A DNA stretch of 19,535 nucleotides from VGCC01 sp040381195 (GTDB lineage Bacteria; Actinomycetota; Actinomycetes; S36-B12): assembly GCA_040381195.1 (NCBI GenBank), contig JBEIHR010000029.1, positions 1 through 19,535 of the forward strand, written 5' to 3'. A model generated the notes under the pieces. It saw nothing but the letters and a program-made list of their open reading frames with translations. It made no database searches and was not told the origin of the DNA. Positions 1 to 6,140 of this stretch are shown here, one piece after another (position 1 is the first letter of the stretch; each line of letters opens with the position of its first letter). The position numbers and the translations under genes are program-made.

Positions 1-217
1 GATCCTCGCGCGCGCCCACCTCGTAGGTGTCACACGCCCCGGGCACCCGTTGAGCAACCCGGGACTGCCGAGTGATGCCGCCACCCTGGTGGAGGTGCCC
101 GCGCTCGCGATCTCCAGCACGGATATTCGGGAACGGATCCACGCGGGCGCACCGATCGACTACCTGGTACCGGGGGGCGTTGCTCTGTGGATCGACAAGC
201 ATGATCTCTACCGATGA
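1..217 (+). CDS. nadD: Nicotinate-nucleotide adenylyltransferase, C-terminal part (5' end outside window)
   Basis: This is the last 71 codons of an open frame that enters from the left edge (codons begin at base 2) and stops with TGA at 215-217. The translation contains ISSTDIRERIHAG followed by a YLVP...VALWIDKHDLY tail. The ISST-x-IR-x-R motif is the nucleotidyltransferase signature near the C-terminus of bacterial NadD. NadD joins nicotinate mononucleotide and ATP to give deamido-NAD in cytosolic NAD synthesis. The position just before rsfS is the usual actinobacterial arrangement, which supports the call. The N-terminal (H/T)xGH motif lies outside the window and could not be checked. Confidence 0.9.
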   Translation, partial: ILARAHLVGVTRPGHPLSNPGLPSDAATLVEVPALAISSTDIRERIHAGAPIDYLVPGGVALWIDKHDLYR

Positions 218-226
218 AGGGAACCG

Positions 227-601
227 ATGGCAGCGTCCGATGAGGCGATAGCACTAGCCACCGCGGCGGCGGAGGCTGCGGCGGACAAGCTCGCCACCGA
301 CATCGTTCTCCTTGATGTCAGTGAGCAACTGGTGATCACCGATGTCTTCGTGTTGTGTTCGGCCGCCAACGAACGTCAGGTGAAGGCGATCGTCGACGCC
401 GTGGAAGAGCGGCTGCATGGGATGGGAGCCAGGGCACTGCGCCGTGAAGGCGAACAGGAGAGCCGGTGGGTGCTCCTCGATTACGGCGACATCGTTGTCC
501 ACGTGCAGTTGGCGGAGGAACGGATCCACTACGCGATCGAGCGGTTGTGGAAGGACTGCCCGGTTGTGCCCCTGCCCCCCTCCGTCACGTCCGACCGCTG
601 A
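227..601 (+). CDS. rsfS: Ribosomal silencing factor RsfS (Iojap/DUF143)
   Basis: A 124-residue protein of the usual length for the family. It shows the RsfS pattern: DIVLLDVSEQLVITDVFVLC (about residues 27-46), a helix beginning ERQVKAIVDAVEERL, then WVLLDYGDIVVHV and a C-terminal YAIERLWKDCP. RsfS binds ribosomal protein uL14 on the 50S subunit and blocks subunit joining when nutrients are short. The ATG at 227 lies nine bases after the nadD stop, with GAAGGG at 216-221 as a plausible ribosome binding site overlapping the end of nadD. Its TGA overlaps the ATG of the next gene by one base (TGATG), implying translational coupling and one operon. Confidence 0.95.
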   Translation: MAASDEAIALATAAAEAAADKLATDIVLLDVSEQLVITDVFVLCSAANERQVKAIVDAVEERLHGMGARALRREGEQESRWVLLDYGDIVVHVQLAEERIHYAIERLWKDCPVVPLPPSVTSDR

Positions 602-1239
602 TGACTGCCCATCGACGTCTGGTTCTCTGGCGCCATGGTCGCACCGCGTGGAATGCCGAGCAGCGCTTCCAGGGTCAGACCGATATCGCGCTGGACGAGG
701 TCGGGATGGAGCAGGCGCGGATGGCCGCCCAATTCCTCCAACACCTGAAACCCGACCGCATCATCGCCTCGGACCTGCAGCGGGCTGCGGTCACGGCTCA
801 GATGCTGGGCGACCTGGTCGACCTTCCCGTTGTCACCGACCCCGACCTGCGCGAAACGTTCGCCGGGGCGTGGGAGGGATTGGTGCGTGCGGAGTTGATG
901 CGCGACCATGCTGCCGATTTCACCCGATGGGCGTGGGACTCCCATGCCCGCCCCGGTGGCGGGGAAACGCGCGTGGAGGTGGCCGATCGCATGGTGCGGG
1001 CCATCGAGCGTGAACTCGCGCACGTACCGGAGGGTGGGACGTTGATCATCGCCACCCACGGTGGTGCGGCGCGCGCAGCCATCGCATCCCTTCTCGGGCT
1101 GCCGACGGACCACTGGTCCTGCCTCGGCGTGCTGAGCAATTGCGCCTGGTCCGTGGTGCGCGAGGACTCCACGGGCTGGCGGCTGCAGGAGTACAACGCC
1201 GGTTCACTTCCGCAACCTGCCCTGGCCGACGACCGATAG
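601..1239 (+). CDS. Histidine phosphatase (phosphoglycerate-mutase-like) family protein
   Basis: A 212-residue protein that starts at the ATG overlapping the rsfS stop. It carries the branch-1 histidine phosphatase signature LWRHGRTAWN, with the phospho-accepting His at residue 12 and Arg at 11. An acidic residue follows in LRETFAGAWEG (E85), and the second catalytic His is in IIATHGG (H153). The fold removes phosphate from small metabolites through a phosphohistidine intermediate. From memory, the mycobacterial gene in this position (GpgP) is a glucosyl-3-phosphoglycerate phosphatase, so that substrate is possible here, but nothing in the sequence proves it. It is the third gene of the nadD-rsfS operon and is followed 31 bases later by a tRNA gene. 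Confidence 0.88.
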   Translation: MTAHRRLVLWRHGRTAWNAEQRFQGQTDIALDEVGMEQARMAAQFLQHLKPDRIIASDLQRAAVTAQMLGDLVDLPVVTDPDLRETFAGAWEGLVRAELMRDHAADFTRWAWDSHARPGGGETRVEVADRMVRAIERELAHVPEGGTLIIATHGGAARAAIASLLGLPTDHWSCLGVLSNCAWSVVREDSTGWRLQEYNAGSLPQPALADDR

Positions 1240-1251
1240 TCCACCCTCAGG

Positions 1252-1257
1252 TACGCT
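1252..1257 (+). promoter_or_regulatory. Possible -10 hexamer for the downstream tRNA
   Basis: TACGCT fits a TAnnnT -10 box, 13 bases before the first base of the tRNA at 1271. No convincing -35 is seen about 17 bases upstream, which is common in actinobacterial promoters. Its only importance is that it gives the unusual tRNA a possible promoter of its own; read-through from the phosphatase operon is the alternative. Confidence 0.3.
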
Positions 1258-1270
1258 GCCGTGTCCCACC

Positions 1271-1343
1271 GGGGCTGTAGCGCAGTTGGTAGCGCACCTC
1301 AATGTCATGGAGGGGGTCAGGGGTTCGAATCCCCTCAGCTCCA
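1271..1343 (+). tRNA. tRNA with alanine body and GUC (Asp) anticodon
   Basis: A complete 73-base cloverleaf. The acceptor GGGGCTG/CAGCTCC contains the G3:U70 wobble pair (1273 with 1340), with discriminator A73. The D stem GCGC/GCGC is perfect and the T arm is AGGGG-TTCGAAT-CCCCT. The anticodon arm is CCTCA-ATGTCAT-GGAGG, so bases 34-36 (1304-1306) read GTC, the aspartate anticodon. G3:U70 and A73 are the established determinants of alanyl-tRNA synthetase, which ignores the anticodon. The A32-U38 pair is typical of tRNA-Ala(GGC). AspRS normally wants G73 and C38; here they are A73 and U38. Changing 1301 A to C and 1305 T to G would give an ordinary tRNA-Ala(GGC) with a fully paired anticodon stem; as it stands 31-39 is an A-G mismatch. 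CCA is not encoded. A naive annotator would call this tRNA-Asp. It could be a mistranslating tRNA, a decayed gene or a sequence error. Confidence 0.88.
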
Positions 1344-1351
1344 CTCGGTTG

Positions 1352-2158
1352 TCACGAGCGCTTGATCATTTCGCCGAGCTCATTGATCGCCTGCTGCTGC
1401 TGGGCACTCACTCGCTGCAACTCCTCATAACGGCTGAGCAAGGAGTCCTGCTTCTCGATCCTCCTGCGCGTCGGGGAGAGGAACAGATTCGCCAGGTAAC
1501 CGGTGAGGGTTCCGAAGATGCCGACACCGACCACGATGATGAACGTGCCCATGATGCGCCCCGGATCCGTGATCGGGTACTCGTCCCCGTATCCGACCGT
1601 CGCCATGGTCACGATGACGTACCAGAGGGCATCGGACGCCGAGGTGATGTTGGCGCCAGGCACGTTCTGCTCGAGGCGCAGCATTTCGAGGCTGCCGAAT
1701 TCCAGAACGAGCATGCCGATGAGGAGCAGCATCAGCAGCGCGGTTTCGGCCCGCTCCTTGATCAGCGCCTGACCCACCCGACGCATCCCGTAGGTCCGGA
1801 TCAGGCGATAGACCCGAATGAGTCGGAACAGACGCAGGATGTTGGTCTGCTGGAAGGGGAGAGCGGAGATCAGATCCGCCCATCCGGCACCCCGACCCAT
1901 GTACTCCTTCTTCGAGGGTGCCTTGATGAACCGAACAATGAAATCCAGCAGGAAGATGAGCGTGAGGATCAGGTTCATCACCATGATGACGTCAGCGAGG
2001 TTCGCATCGCGAACGAAGATGAGTAGCCCGAGGTTGACGATCGACAGGATCGAGAGGCCGGCCATGAAGATCTCGTAGCCGAGGTTGCCTTCGCTTCCTG
2101 CTTCTTCGGCCAACTCCTGGGTATCCGTCACGCCTCCATCATGTCCATGGAGTGGCAT
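1352..2158 (-). CDS. Voltage-gated potassium channel-like protein (ion transport domain)
   Basis: A 268-residue membrane protein. Hydrophobic segments are near residues 30-50, 57-78, 93-101, 138-160, 176-186 and 199-226. An S4-like voltage sensor, ILRLFRLIRVYRLIR, has arginines at every third or fourth position (about 107-121). The pore loop contains the K+ selectivity filter TVGYGD (187-192), and a charged, probably coiled-coil tail follows (228-268). It should be a tetrameric six-helix K+ channel of the inner membrane. The start is uncertain: the ATG at 2158 has no clear ribosome binding site, and a GTG at 2131 sits directly behind a GGAGG that is too close to serve it well. It is the last gene of a minus-strand cluster, starting 21 bases after the EamA stop, and it converges on the tRNA. 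Confidence 0.85.
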   Translation of the reverse strand: MPLHGHDGGVTDTQELAEEAGSEGNLGYEIFMAGLSILSIVNLGLLIFVRDANLADVIMVMNLILTLIFLLDFIVRFIKAPSKKEYMGRGAGWADLISALPFQQTNILRLFRLIRVYRLIRTYGMRRVGQALIKERAETALLMLLLIGMLVLEFGSLEMLRLEQNVPGANITSASDALWYVIVTMATVGYGDEYPITDPGRIMGTFIIVVGVGIFGTLTGYLANLFLSPTRRRIEKQDSLLSRYEELQRVSAQQQQAINELGEMIKRS

Positions 2159-2179
2159 CGCATGCGCTACCCACGCCGG

Positions 2180-3058
2180 TCACGGATGGGGTTCACTCTC
2201 CAGGGCCGGGGCACGCCGGGTCGCCAGCCACGATCCCAGGAGGATCAGGGGCAATGCCGCAACCATCCCGAGGGTCAGTGGCTCGGACAGGATCACGATG
2301 CCGAGGACCACGGCGACGACTGGGTTGATGTATGTGATGAGAGTCGTCCGCGATGGGCCGACTTCTGCGATCAAGGCGAAGAAGACGATGAATGCCAGAG
2401 CGGAGCAGAGCGCACCCAGGATCAGGACAGATACCCAGGCGCTCGTCGGAATCGGTTCGGTGGGCCACGTGAGCACCGCAATCGGTGCGAACAGGATCGT
2501 GTTGATGGCCATGGCTGCTGCGATCACGGCGAGGCTCGGTAACGCGCCAAGCTTCCGATCCACGATGATCGGGCCGAGCGCGTAACCGAGGACGACGATC
2601 ACCATGGCGGCGAGTGCCGGCAGGTCACTCCCGGTGAGATCGAAGCCCACGAGGACGCCGACTCCGGCGAAGCCGATACCGAGTCCCACCACGCGACTGC
2701 CCGTCAGTCGATCATCCAATCCGACGAAGCGGGCGAGTATGGCGGTCACGATCGGAACGAGGGCGATCAAGAGTGCTGCAAGGGAACTTGTGATCCGCTG
2801 CTCCGACCAGTTCAGGGCGCTCCAGGTGAATGCCATCTCGACAAGTGCGAAGGCGACGACCCAGCGCCAATGGCCGGAGAGGGATCGCCATTGCCCCTTC
2901 GCGAGCACGATGGGAAGGAGGATGACGCCCGCGATCGCCACGCGAAGGAAGACGAGCGCCCCGGGAGAGAAGGTTTCCACGGCGATCTTGATGAACAGGT
3001 ACGGGATGCCCCAGATGACACCGAGAGATAGGAGGAGGAACCACCCGCGCGGAGTCAC
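2180..3058 (-). CDS. EamA/DMT-superfamily permease
   Basis: A 292-residue, very hydrophobic protein with about ten predicted transmembrane helices in two repeated halves, as in EamA (drug/metabolite transporter) proteins. The N-terminus carries the family's first-helix pattern WGIPYLFIKIAVETFSPG, and the second half ends with TLITYINPVVAVVLGIVILSE-type sequence, the equivalent conserved block. Members export amino acids, metabolites or drugs; the substrate cannot be read from the sequence. It starts with GTG nine bases after the FUSC stop and has no clear ribosome binding site of its own, so it is probably translated from the same mRNA as the FUSC gene. The C-terminal tail after the last helix is short and charged. 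Confidence 0.88.
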   Translation of the reverse strand: MTPRGWFLLLSLGVIWGIPYLFIKIAVETFSPGALVFLRVAIAGVILLPIVLAKGQWRSLSGHWRWVVAFALVEMAFTWSALNWSEQRITSSLAALLIALVPIVTAILARFVGLDDRLTGSRVVGLGIGFAGVGVLVGFDLTGSDLPALAAMVIVVLGYALGPIIVDRKLGALPSLAVIAAAMAINTILFAPIAVLTWPTEPIPTSAWVSVLILGALCSALAFIVFFALIAEVGPSRTTLITYINPVVAVVLGIVILSEPLTLGMVAALPLILLGSWLATRRAPALESEPHP

Positions 3059-3067
3059 TCGCGCACG

Positions 3068-4102
3068 TTAGTGCAGGGGCTTCCACTTCCAGAGCAAGGT
3101 GCCGATGTACACCAGCAGTGCCGCTGCAACGGTGAGCCCCAGTCGGAGTAGGAGGTCCTCATCAAGCGGATCCCCGAGAAAGCCGATCATGGCGAGGATC
3201 CAGATCGTCACGCCAGAGACCCCGACGTCGTAGTTCACCCAGACGAAGGCGATGGCGATCGTCGCACCGATGATGGCGAACAGCACGTAGAACGTGGTGT
3301 TCGTTCCAAGCAGCCAGCCGGACAGGCCGATGACGGCAACGCCGACGGCGGTTCCGGCGACACGCTGCACCACCCGCGTCACCGTGCCATCACGGTCGGG
3401 CTTGGTCATCCAGGCGACCGTCACCGGTAGCCAGTAGGCGTGGGGGATCGTCCAGTACTCCGAGATGGTGGTGGCGATCACCATGAGGATCGCGAGACGG
3501 ATTCCATGGTGCAGGAACGCTTGCTGCTCGTTGCGGAGCGTCCGCATGCGGGGATGGTGCACAGGTTCGAGCGGGGGCAGTTTCCCCTTATGTCGCACTA
3601 TCCCCAGGAGTACGCAGGCGACGGTCTGGATGAGGCCGCCCAGTCCGATGAGGAGGGCTTCTGTCGGCGCGTTCTCCACCTGCATCGGGATCCCCGCGTA
3701 GGCCGCGAACACCACCAGCGACAACATTCCCGTGACGGCGGCCCGCGGACCGAGGTATCCGACCGCCCCGCAGACGATGGCCACGGGTGCCGTGATCACC
3801 ACGGTGAGGAGGGTCGAATCCGAGACCGCGACTGCAAGGGTCATGGCGACCATCAGCCAGAGGGTGGTCCAGAGCATCGTGCGCCACCGGCGGCCGAACG
3901 GGAGTCCCGACTCCGCGAGCGCGGCGAACACCGCTCCGAGACTGATCGGGAGGACGAGGTCCGTGCGCCCCGTGCTGACAAGAAGGACCAGGAGGACGCT
4001 GGCCACCGTGGCTCCGCGGATCGCATCCACCCACTCGGCGCGACTGAAGTCGAACTGCACGAGGGCGCGGGCCATGCTGGAACGTCGACCTTTGGCGGTC
4101 AT
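3068..4102 (-). CDS. FUSC-family membrane protein (putative aromatic-compound exporter)
   Basis: A 344-residue integral membrane protein with two hydrophobic blocks, about residues 28-170 and 203-338, separated by a hydrophilic stretch. The second block contains HAYWLPVTVAWMTKPDR followed by RVVQRVAGTAVGV, the hallmark of the fusaric-acid-resistance-like FUSC domain (compare YccS/AaeB). Such proteins are linked to export of aromatic acids and similar small toxins, though at 344 residues this one lacks the large cytoplasmic domain of AaeB. The ATG at 4102 is chosen because GGGAG (4115-4111) lies eight bases upstream; an internal ATG at 4075 has no better support. It is the first gene of the FUSC-EamA-channel cluster, and a palindrome covers its ribosome binding site. 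Confidence 0.85.
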   Translation of the reverse strand: MTAKGRRSSMARALVQFDFSRAEWVDAIRGATVASVLLVLLVSTGRTDLVLPISLGAVFAALAESGLPFGRRWRTMLWTTLWLMVAMTLAVAVSDSTLLTVVITAPVAIVCGAVGYLGPRAAVTGMLSLVVFAAYAGIPMQVENAPTEALLIGLGGLIQTVACVLLGIVRHKGKLPPLEPVHHPRMRTLRNEQQAFLHHGIRLAILMVIATTISEYWTIPHAYWLPVTVAWMTKPDRDGTVTRVVQRVAGTAVGVAVIGLSGWLLGTNTTFYVLFAIIGATIAIAFVWVNYDVGVSGVTIWILAMIGFLGDPLDEDLLLRLGLTVAAALLVYIGTLLWKWKPLH

Positions 4103-4107
4103 GCCTC

Positions 4108-4130
4108 ATTCTCCCGTCTGACGTGAGAAT
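4108..4130 (-). promoter_or_regulatory. 23-bp near-perfect palindrome over the FUSC ribosome binding site
   Basis: The left half (4108-4118) and right half (4120-4130) are reverse complements at 10 of 11 positions around a central T at 4119; the only mismatch is 4114/4124. The element begins five bases from the FUSC start codon and includes its GGGAG Shine-Dalgarno. Its size and symmetry fit an operator for a dimeric repressor such as a TetR or MarR type. If transcribed, the same bases form a hairpin that would bury the Shine-Dalgarno. No regulator gene is adjacent, so the regulator is unknown. Confidence 0.6.
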
Positions 4131-4153
4131 CGTGGAGGAATTCGTCGATCACC

Positions 4154-4159
4154 TAGACT
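4154..4159 (+). promoter_or_regulatory. Possible -10 hexamer for glyS
   Basis: TAGACT fits TAnnnT in the 121-base gap between the divergent FUSC and glyS genes. It would give a leader of about 60 bases before the glyS start. No clear -35 is seen. I saw no T-box features (specifier loop, UGGN antiterminator) in this short leader. Confidence 0.3.
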
Positions 4160-4223
4160 CCTGCCGCCGCCGACAGCCAGCCGGAGTGGAGCGCCCCCGC
4201 GCTCACCGTGAGAGGAGAGCGTG

Positions 4224-5603
4224 ATGACCGATCGTGTCGATTCCGTGGTCAACCTGTGTAAGCGTCGCGGGTTCGTCTTCCCCTCCTCGGAGATCTACGG
4301 GGGTACGCGGTCGGCGTGGGACTACGGCCCGAACGGTGTCGAGCTCAAGGAGAACGTCCGCCGCCAGTGGTGGCAGCACATGGTTCGCGGACGCGACGAC
4401 GTGGTCGGTATCGACTCGTCGATAATCCTTGCCCCCCAGGTGTGGGTTGCTTCGGGTCACGTCGACGCATTCGTCGATCCCCTGACCGAATGCAAGAAGT
4501 GTCATAAGCGGTGGCGTGCTGACCAATTGCTCGAGGCCTATGCCGAGAAGCATGGTCATGAGGCGGCCACCGGATTGGCGGAGATTACGTGCACCAATTG
4601 CGGCACCAAGGGTGACTTCACGGAGCCCAAGGACTTCAACGGGATGCTGCGCACCACGGTGGGCCCCGTCGAGGATGCCGGTGCCGTCCACTACCTGCGC
4701 CCGGAGACCGCGCAAGGAATCTTCGTGAACTACCTCAACGTCATGAACGCGGCGCGTAAGAAGCCCCCCTTCGGAATCGGCCAGACGGGTAAGAGTTTCC
4801 GGAACGAGATCACCCCGGGGAACTTCATCTTCCGAACCCGCGAGTTCGAGCAGATGGAGATGGAGTTCTTCGTCAGGCCCGGCACCGATGAAGAGTGGCA
4901 CGACTATTGGCTGAAGAATCGTTGGGACTGGTACGTGGATCTCGGAATCAACCCGGAGAATCTGCGGTTCTTCGAACACCCGCAGGAGAAACTCAGCCAC
5001 TACTCCAAGCGCACGGTGGATATCGAGTATCGGTTCCGTTTCGCCGGCAGCGAATGGGCCGAACTCGAGGGCATCGCCAATCGCACGGACTTCGACCTCA
5101 CCACGCACGGTCAGCACTCGGGAACCGATCTTTCGTTCTTCGATCAGGAGGCGAATGAGCGATGGGTTCCCTATGTCATCGAACCTGCGGCCGGCCTGAC
5201 GCGCGCGGTGCTCGCATTCCTCCTCGACTCCTACGACGAGGACGAAGCGCCCAACTCCAAGGGTGGTGTGGACACCCGGACGGTGCTGCGCCTCGATGCA
5301 CGCCTGGCCCCGGTCAAGGCCGCGGTCCTGCCGCTCTCCCGGAATGCAGACCTCTCGCCGAAGGCGCGTGACCTCGCCCAGGCGTTGAGGAAGCGCTGGA
5401 ACGTGGACTTCGATGACGCCGGTGCTATCGGCCGCCGCTACCGCCGCCAGGACGAGATCGGCACCCCGTACTGCATCACCGTCGACTTCGAGACCCTCGA
5501 CGACTCTGCGGTCACCGTGCGTGATCGCGATTCGATGACCCAGGAACGCATCGGCATGGATGCGCTCCCGGGCTGGTTGTCCGAGCGCCTGCCGTCGAGT
5601 TAG
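4224..5603 (+). CDS. glyS: Glycyl-tRNA synthetase (dimeric alpha2 type)
   Basis: A 459-residue class II synthetase that charges tRNA-Gly in the cytosol. The N-terminus has the family pattern RRGFVFPSSEIYGGTRSAWD with YGPNGVELKEN. A zinc-binding insertion has two CxxC pairs (C90/C93 and C123/C126). Motif 2 is FRNEITPGNFIFRTREFEQM and motif 3 is GLTRAVLAFLLDSYDED. The C-terminal anticodon-binding domain begins near KAAVLPLSRN and ends TVRDRDSMTQERI. The ATG at 4224 is preferred over the in-frame GTG at 4221 because AGGAG at 4213-4217 is six bases away. Length and domain order are normal for the one-chain bacterial enzyme. From memory, smtB/zur-type zinc regulators flank glyS in several actinobacteria; none is present here. 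The stop overlaps the convergent small Cys-rich gene by two bases. Confidence 0.96.
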   Translation: MTDRVDSVVNLCKRRGFVFPSSEIYGGTRSAWDYGPNGVELKENVRRQWWQHMVRGRDDVVGIDSSIILAPQVWVASGHVDAFVDPLTECKKCHKRWRADQLLEAYAEKHGHEAATGLAEITCTNCGTKGDFTEPKDFNGMLRTTVGPVEDAGAVHYLRPETAQGIFVNYLNVMNAARKKPPFGIGQTGKSFRNEITPGNFIFRTREFEQMEMEFFVRPGTDEEWHDYWLKNRWDWYVDLGINPENLRFFEHPQEKLSHYSKRTVDIEYRFRFAGSEWAELEGIANRTDFDLTTHGQHSGTDLSFFDQEANERWVPYVIEPAAGLTRAVLAFLLDSYDEDEAPNSKGGVDTRTVLRLDARLAPVKAAVLPLSRNADLSPKARDLAQALRKRWNVDFDDAGAIGRRYRRQDEIGTPYCITVDFETLDDSAVTVRDRDSMTQERIGMDALPGWLSERLPSS

Positions 5604-5809
5604 TACTCGTCCGGTCGATCAAGGGGACACGGTGCCGTGACGGGGCTGCCACAACACGCGCACTCGGCGTCCAGCAAATAGCCCGCGAGTTCGTAGTCCT
5701 CGAACACCGCACGGATCACGAGGATGTTGCATCCGCACACCACACAGGCGTTCGTGGGGATACCGCGTTGATCGATGGTCGCGGCGGTGGAACCCGGTTC
5801 AGGAGCCAT
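5600..5809 (-). CDS. Small Cys-rich, probably zinc-binding protein of unknown function
   Basis: A 69-residue protein (72 if a GTG at 5818 is used). It has two cysteine clusters, CVVCGC and CACCGSPVTAPC, separated by about 22 residues, a spacing consistent with a single zinc ribbon. The segment between them (AVFEDYELAGYLLDAE) is acidic with hydrophobic residues. I do not recognise the family. The ATG at 5809 overlaps the end of the HU gene by 11 bases, so it is probably translationally coupled to HU and shares its mRNA and upstream operator. Its TAA overlaps the glyS stop on the other strand. The tight packing and ordered cysteines argue that it is real. Possible roles include zinc storage or a nucleic-acid-binding partner; neither is shown. 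Confidence 0.6.
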   Translation of the reverse strand: MAPEPGSTAATIDQRGIPTNACVVCGCNILVIRAVFEDYELAGYLLDAECACCGSPVTAPCPLDRPDEY

Positions 5810-6077
5810 CGGCGGCACGCTTGAGCGCCTGACCCGCGGTCACTCGCACGACCGTGCGGGCGGGGATGCGCAGCTCCTCACCGGTGCGCGGGTTTCGGCC
5901 CGTGCGAGCCGCGCGCTGGGCCACGTCGAGGGTGAGGAAGCTGGGGAGCGCGACCTTCTCCCCCCGGGAAATCGCGGCGGTAATCGCGTCCTGCACGGCC
6001 TTCAGGGCGGTATCGACGGTTCCCTGGGGGAGTCCGGAGGCGCTGGCTGCTGCTGCGACGAGTTCGGTCCTGTTCAT
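5799..6077 (-). CDS. HU-family nucleoid DNA-binding protein
   Basis: A 92-residue basic protein matching HU/IHF along its whole length. It begins MNRTELVAAAASASGL, has the central ISRGEKVALPSFLTLDV segment, and the DNA-binding beta arm ARTGRNPRTGEELRIPA, then the C-terminal KALxRAADG-like helix (here QALKRAADGS). It binds and bends DNA as a dimer and organises the nucleoid. It lacks the long Lys/Ala/Pro-rich C-terminal tail of mycobacterial HupB and streptomycete HupS, so it is the short bacterial type. The ATG at 6077 has AAGGAG (6086-6081) five bases upstream. A Zur/Fur-like palindrome lies just upstream of that site, which is unusual for HU. Confidence 0.94.
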   Translation of the reverse strand: MNRTELVAAAASASGLPQGTVDTALKAVQDAITAAISRGEKVALPSFLTLDVAQRAARTGRNPRTGEELRIPARTVVRVTAGQALKRAADGS

Positions 6078-6089
6078 GACACTCCTTAT

Positions 6090-6108
6090 TGAAAATGAAT
6101 GTCATTCA
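6090..6108 (-). promoter_or_regulatory. Zur/Fur-like operator upstream of HU
   Basis: On the plus strand, 6090-6108 contains TGAAAATGAATGTCA, which from memory agrees at 13 of 15 positions with the actinobacterial Zur box TGAAAATGATTTTCA. Within it, 6096-6108 is a perfect 13-bp palindrome (TGAATG-T-CATTCA). It lies 12 bases upstream of the HU start, next to the Shine-Dalgarno. A TAAGGT -10-like hexamer overlaps its upstream edge (6112-6107 on the minus strand). A Zur repressor bound here would block the HU/Cys-rich operon when zinc is sufficient. A different Fur-family regulator is equally possible. Confidence 0.45.
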
Positions 6109-6140
6109 CCTTAGCACGGCTCGTGGCCGTCCCGGAGGCC

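Noticed and set aside
1271..1343. Reading this gene as an ordinary tRNA-Asp because of GTC
   Set aside because: Discriminator A73, U38, G3:U70 and the A32-U38 loop pair all belong to tRNA-Ala; only the anticodon is Asp.
4131..4223. T-box riboswitch before glyS
   Set aside because: The leader is short and shows no specifier loop or UGGN antiterminator bulge.
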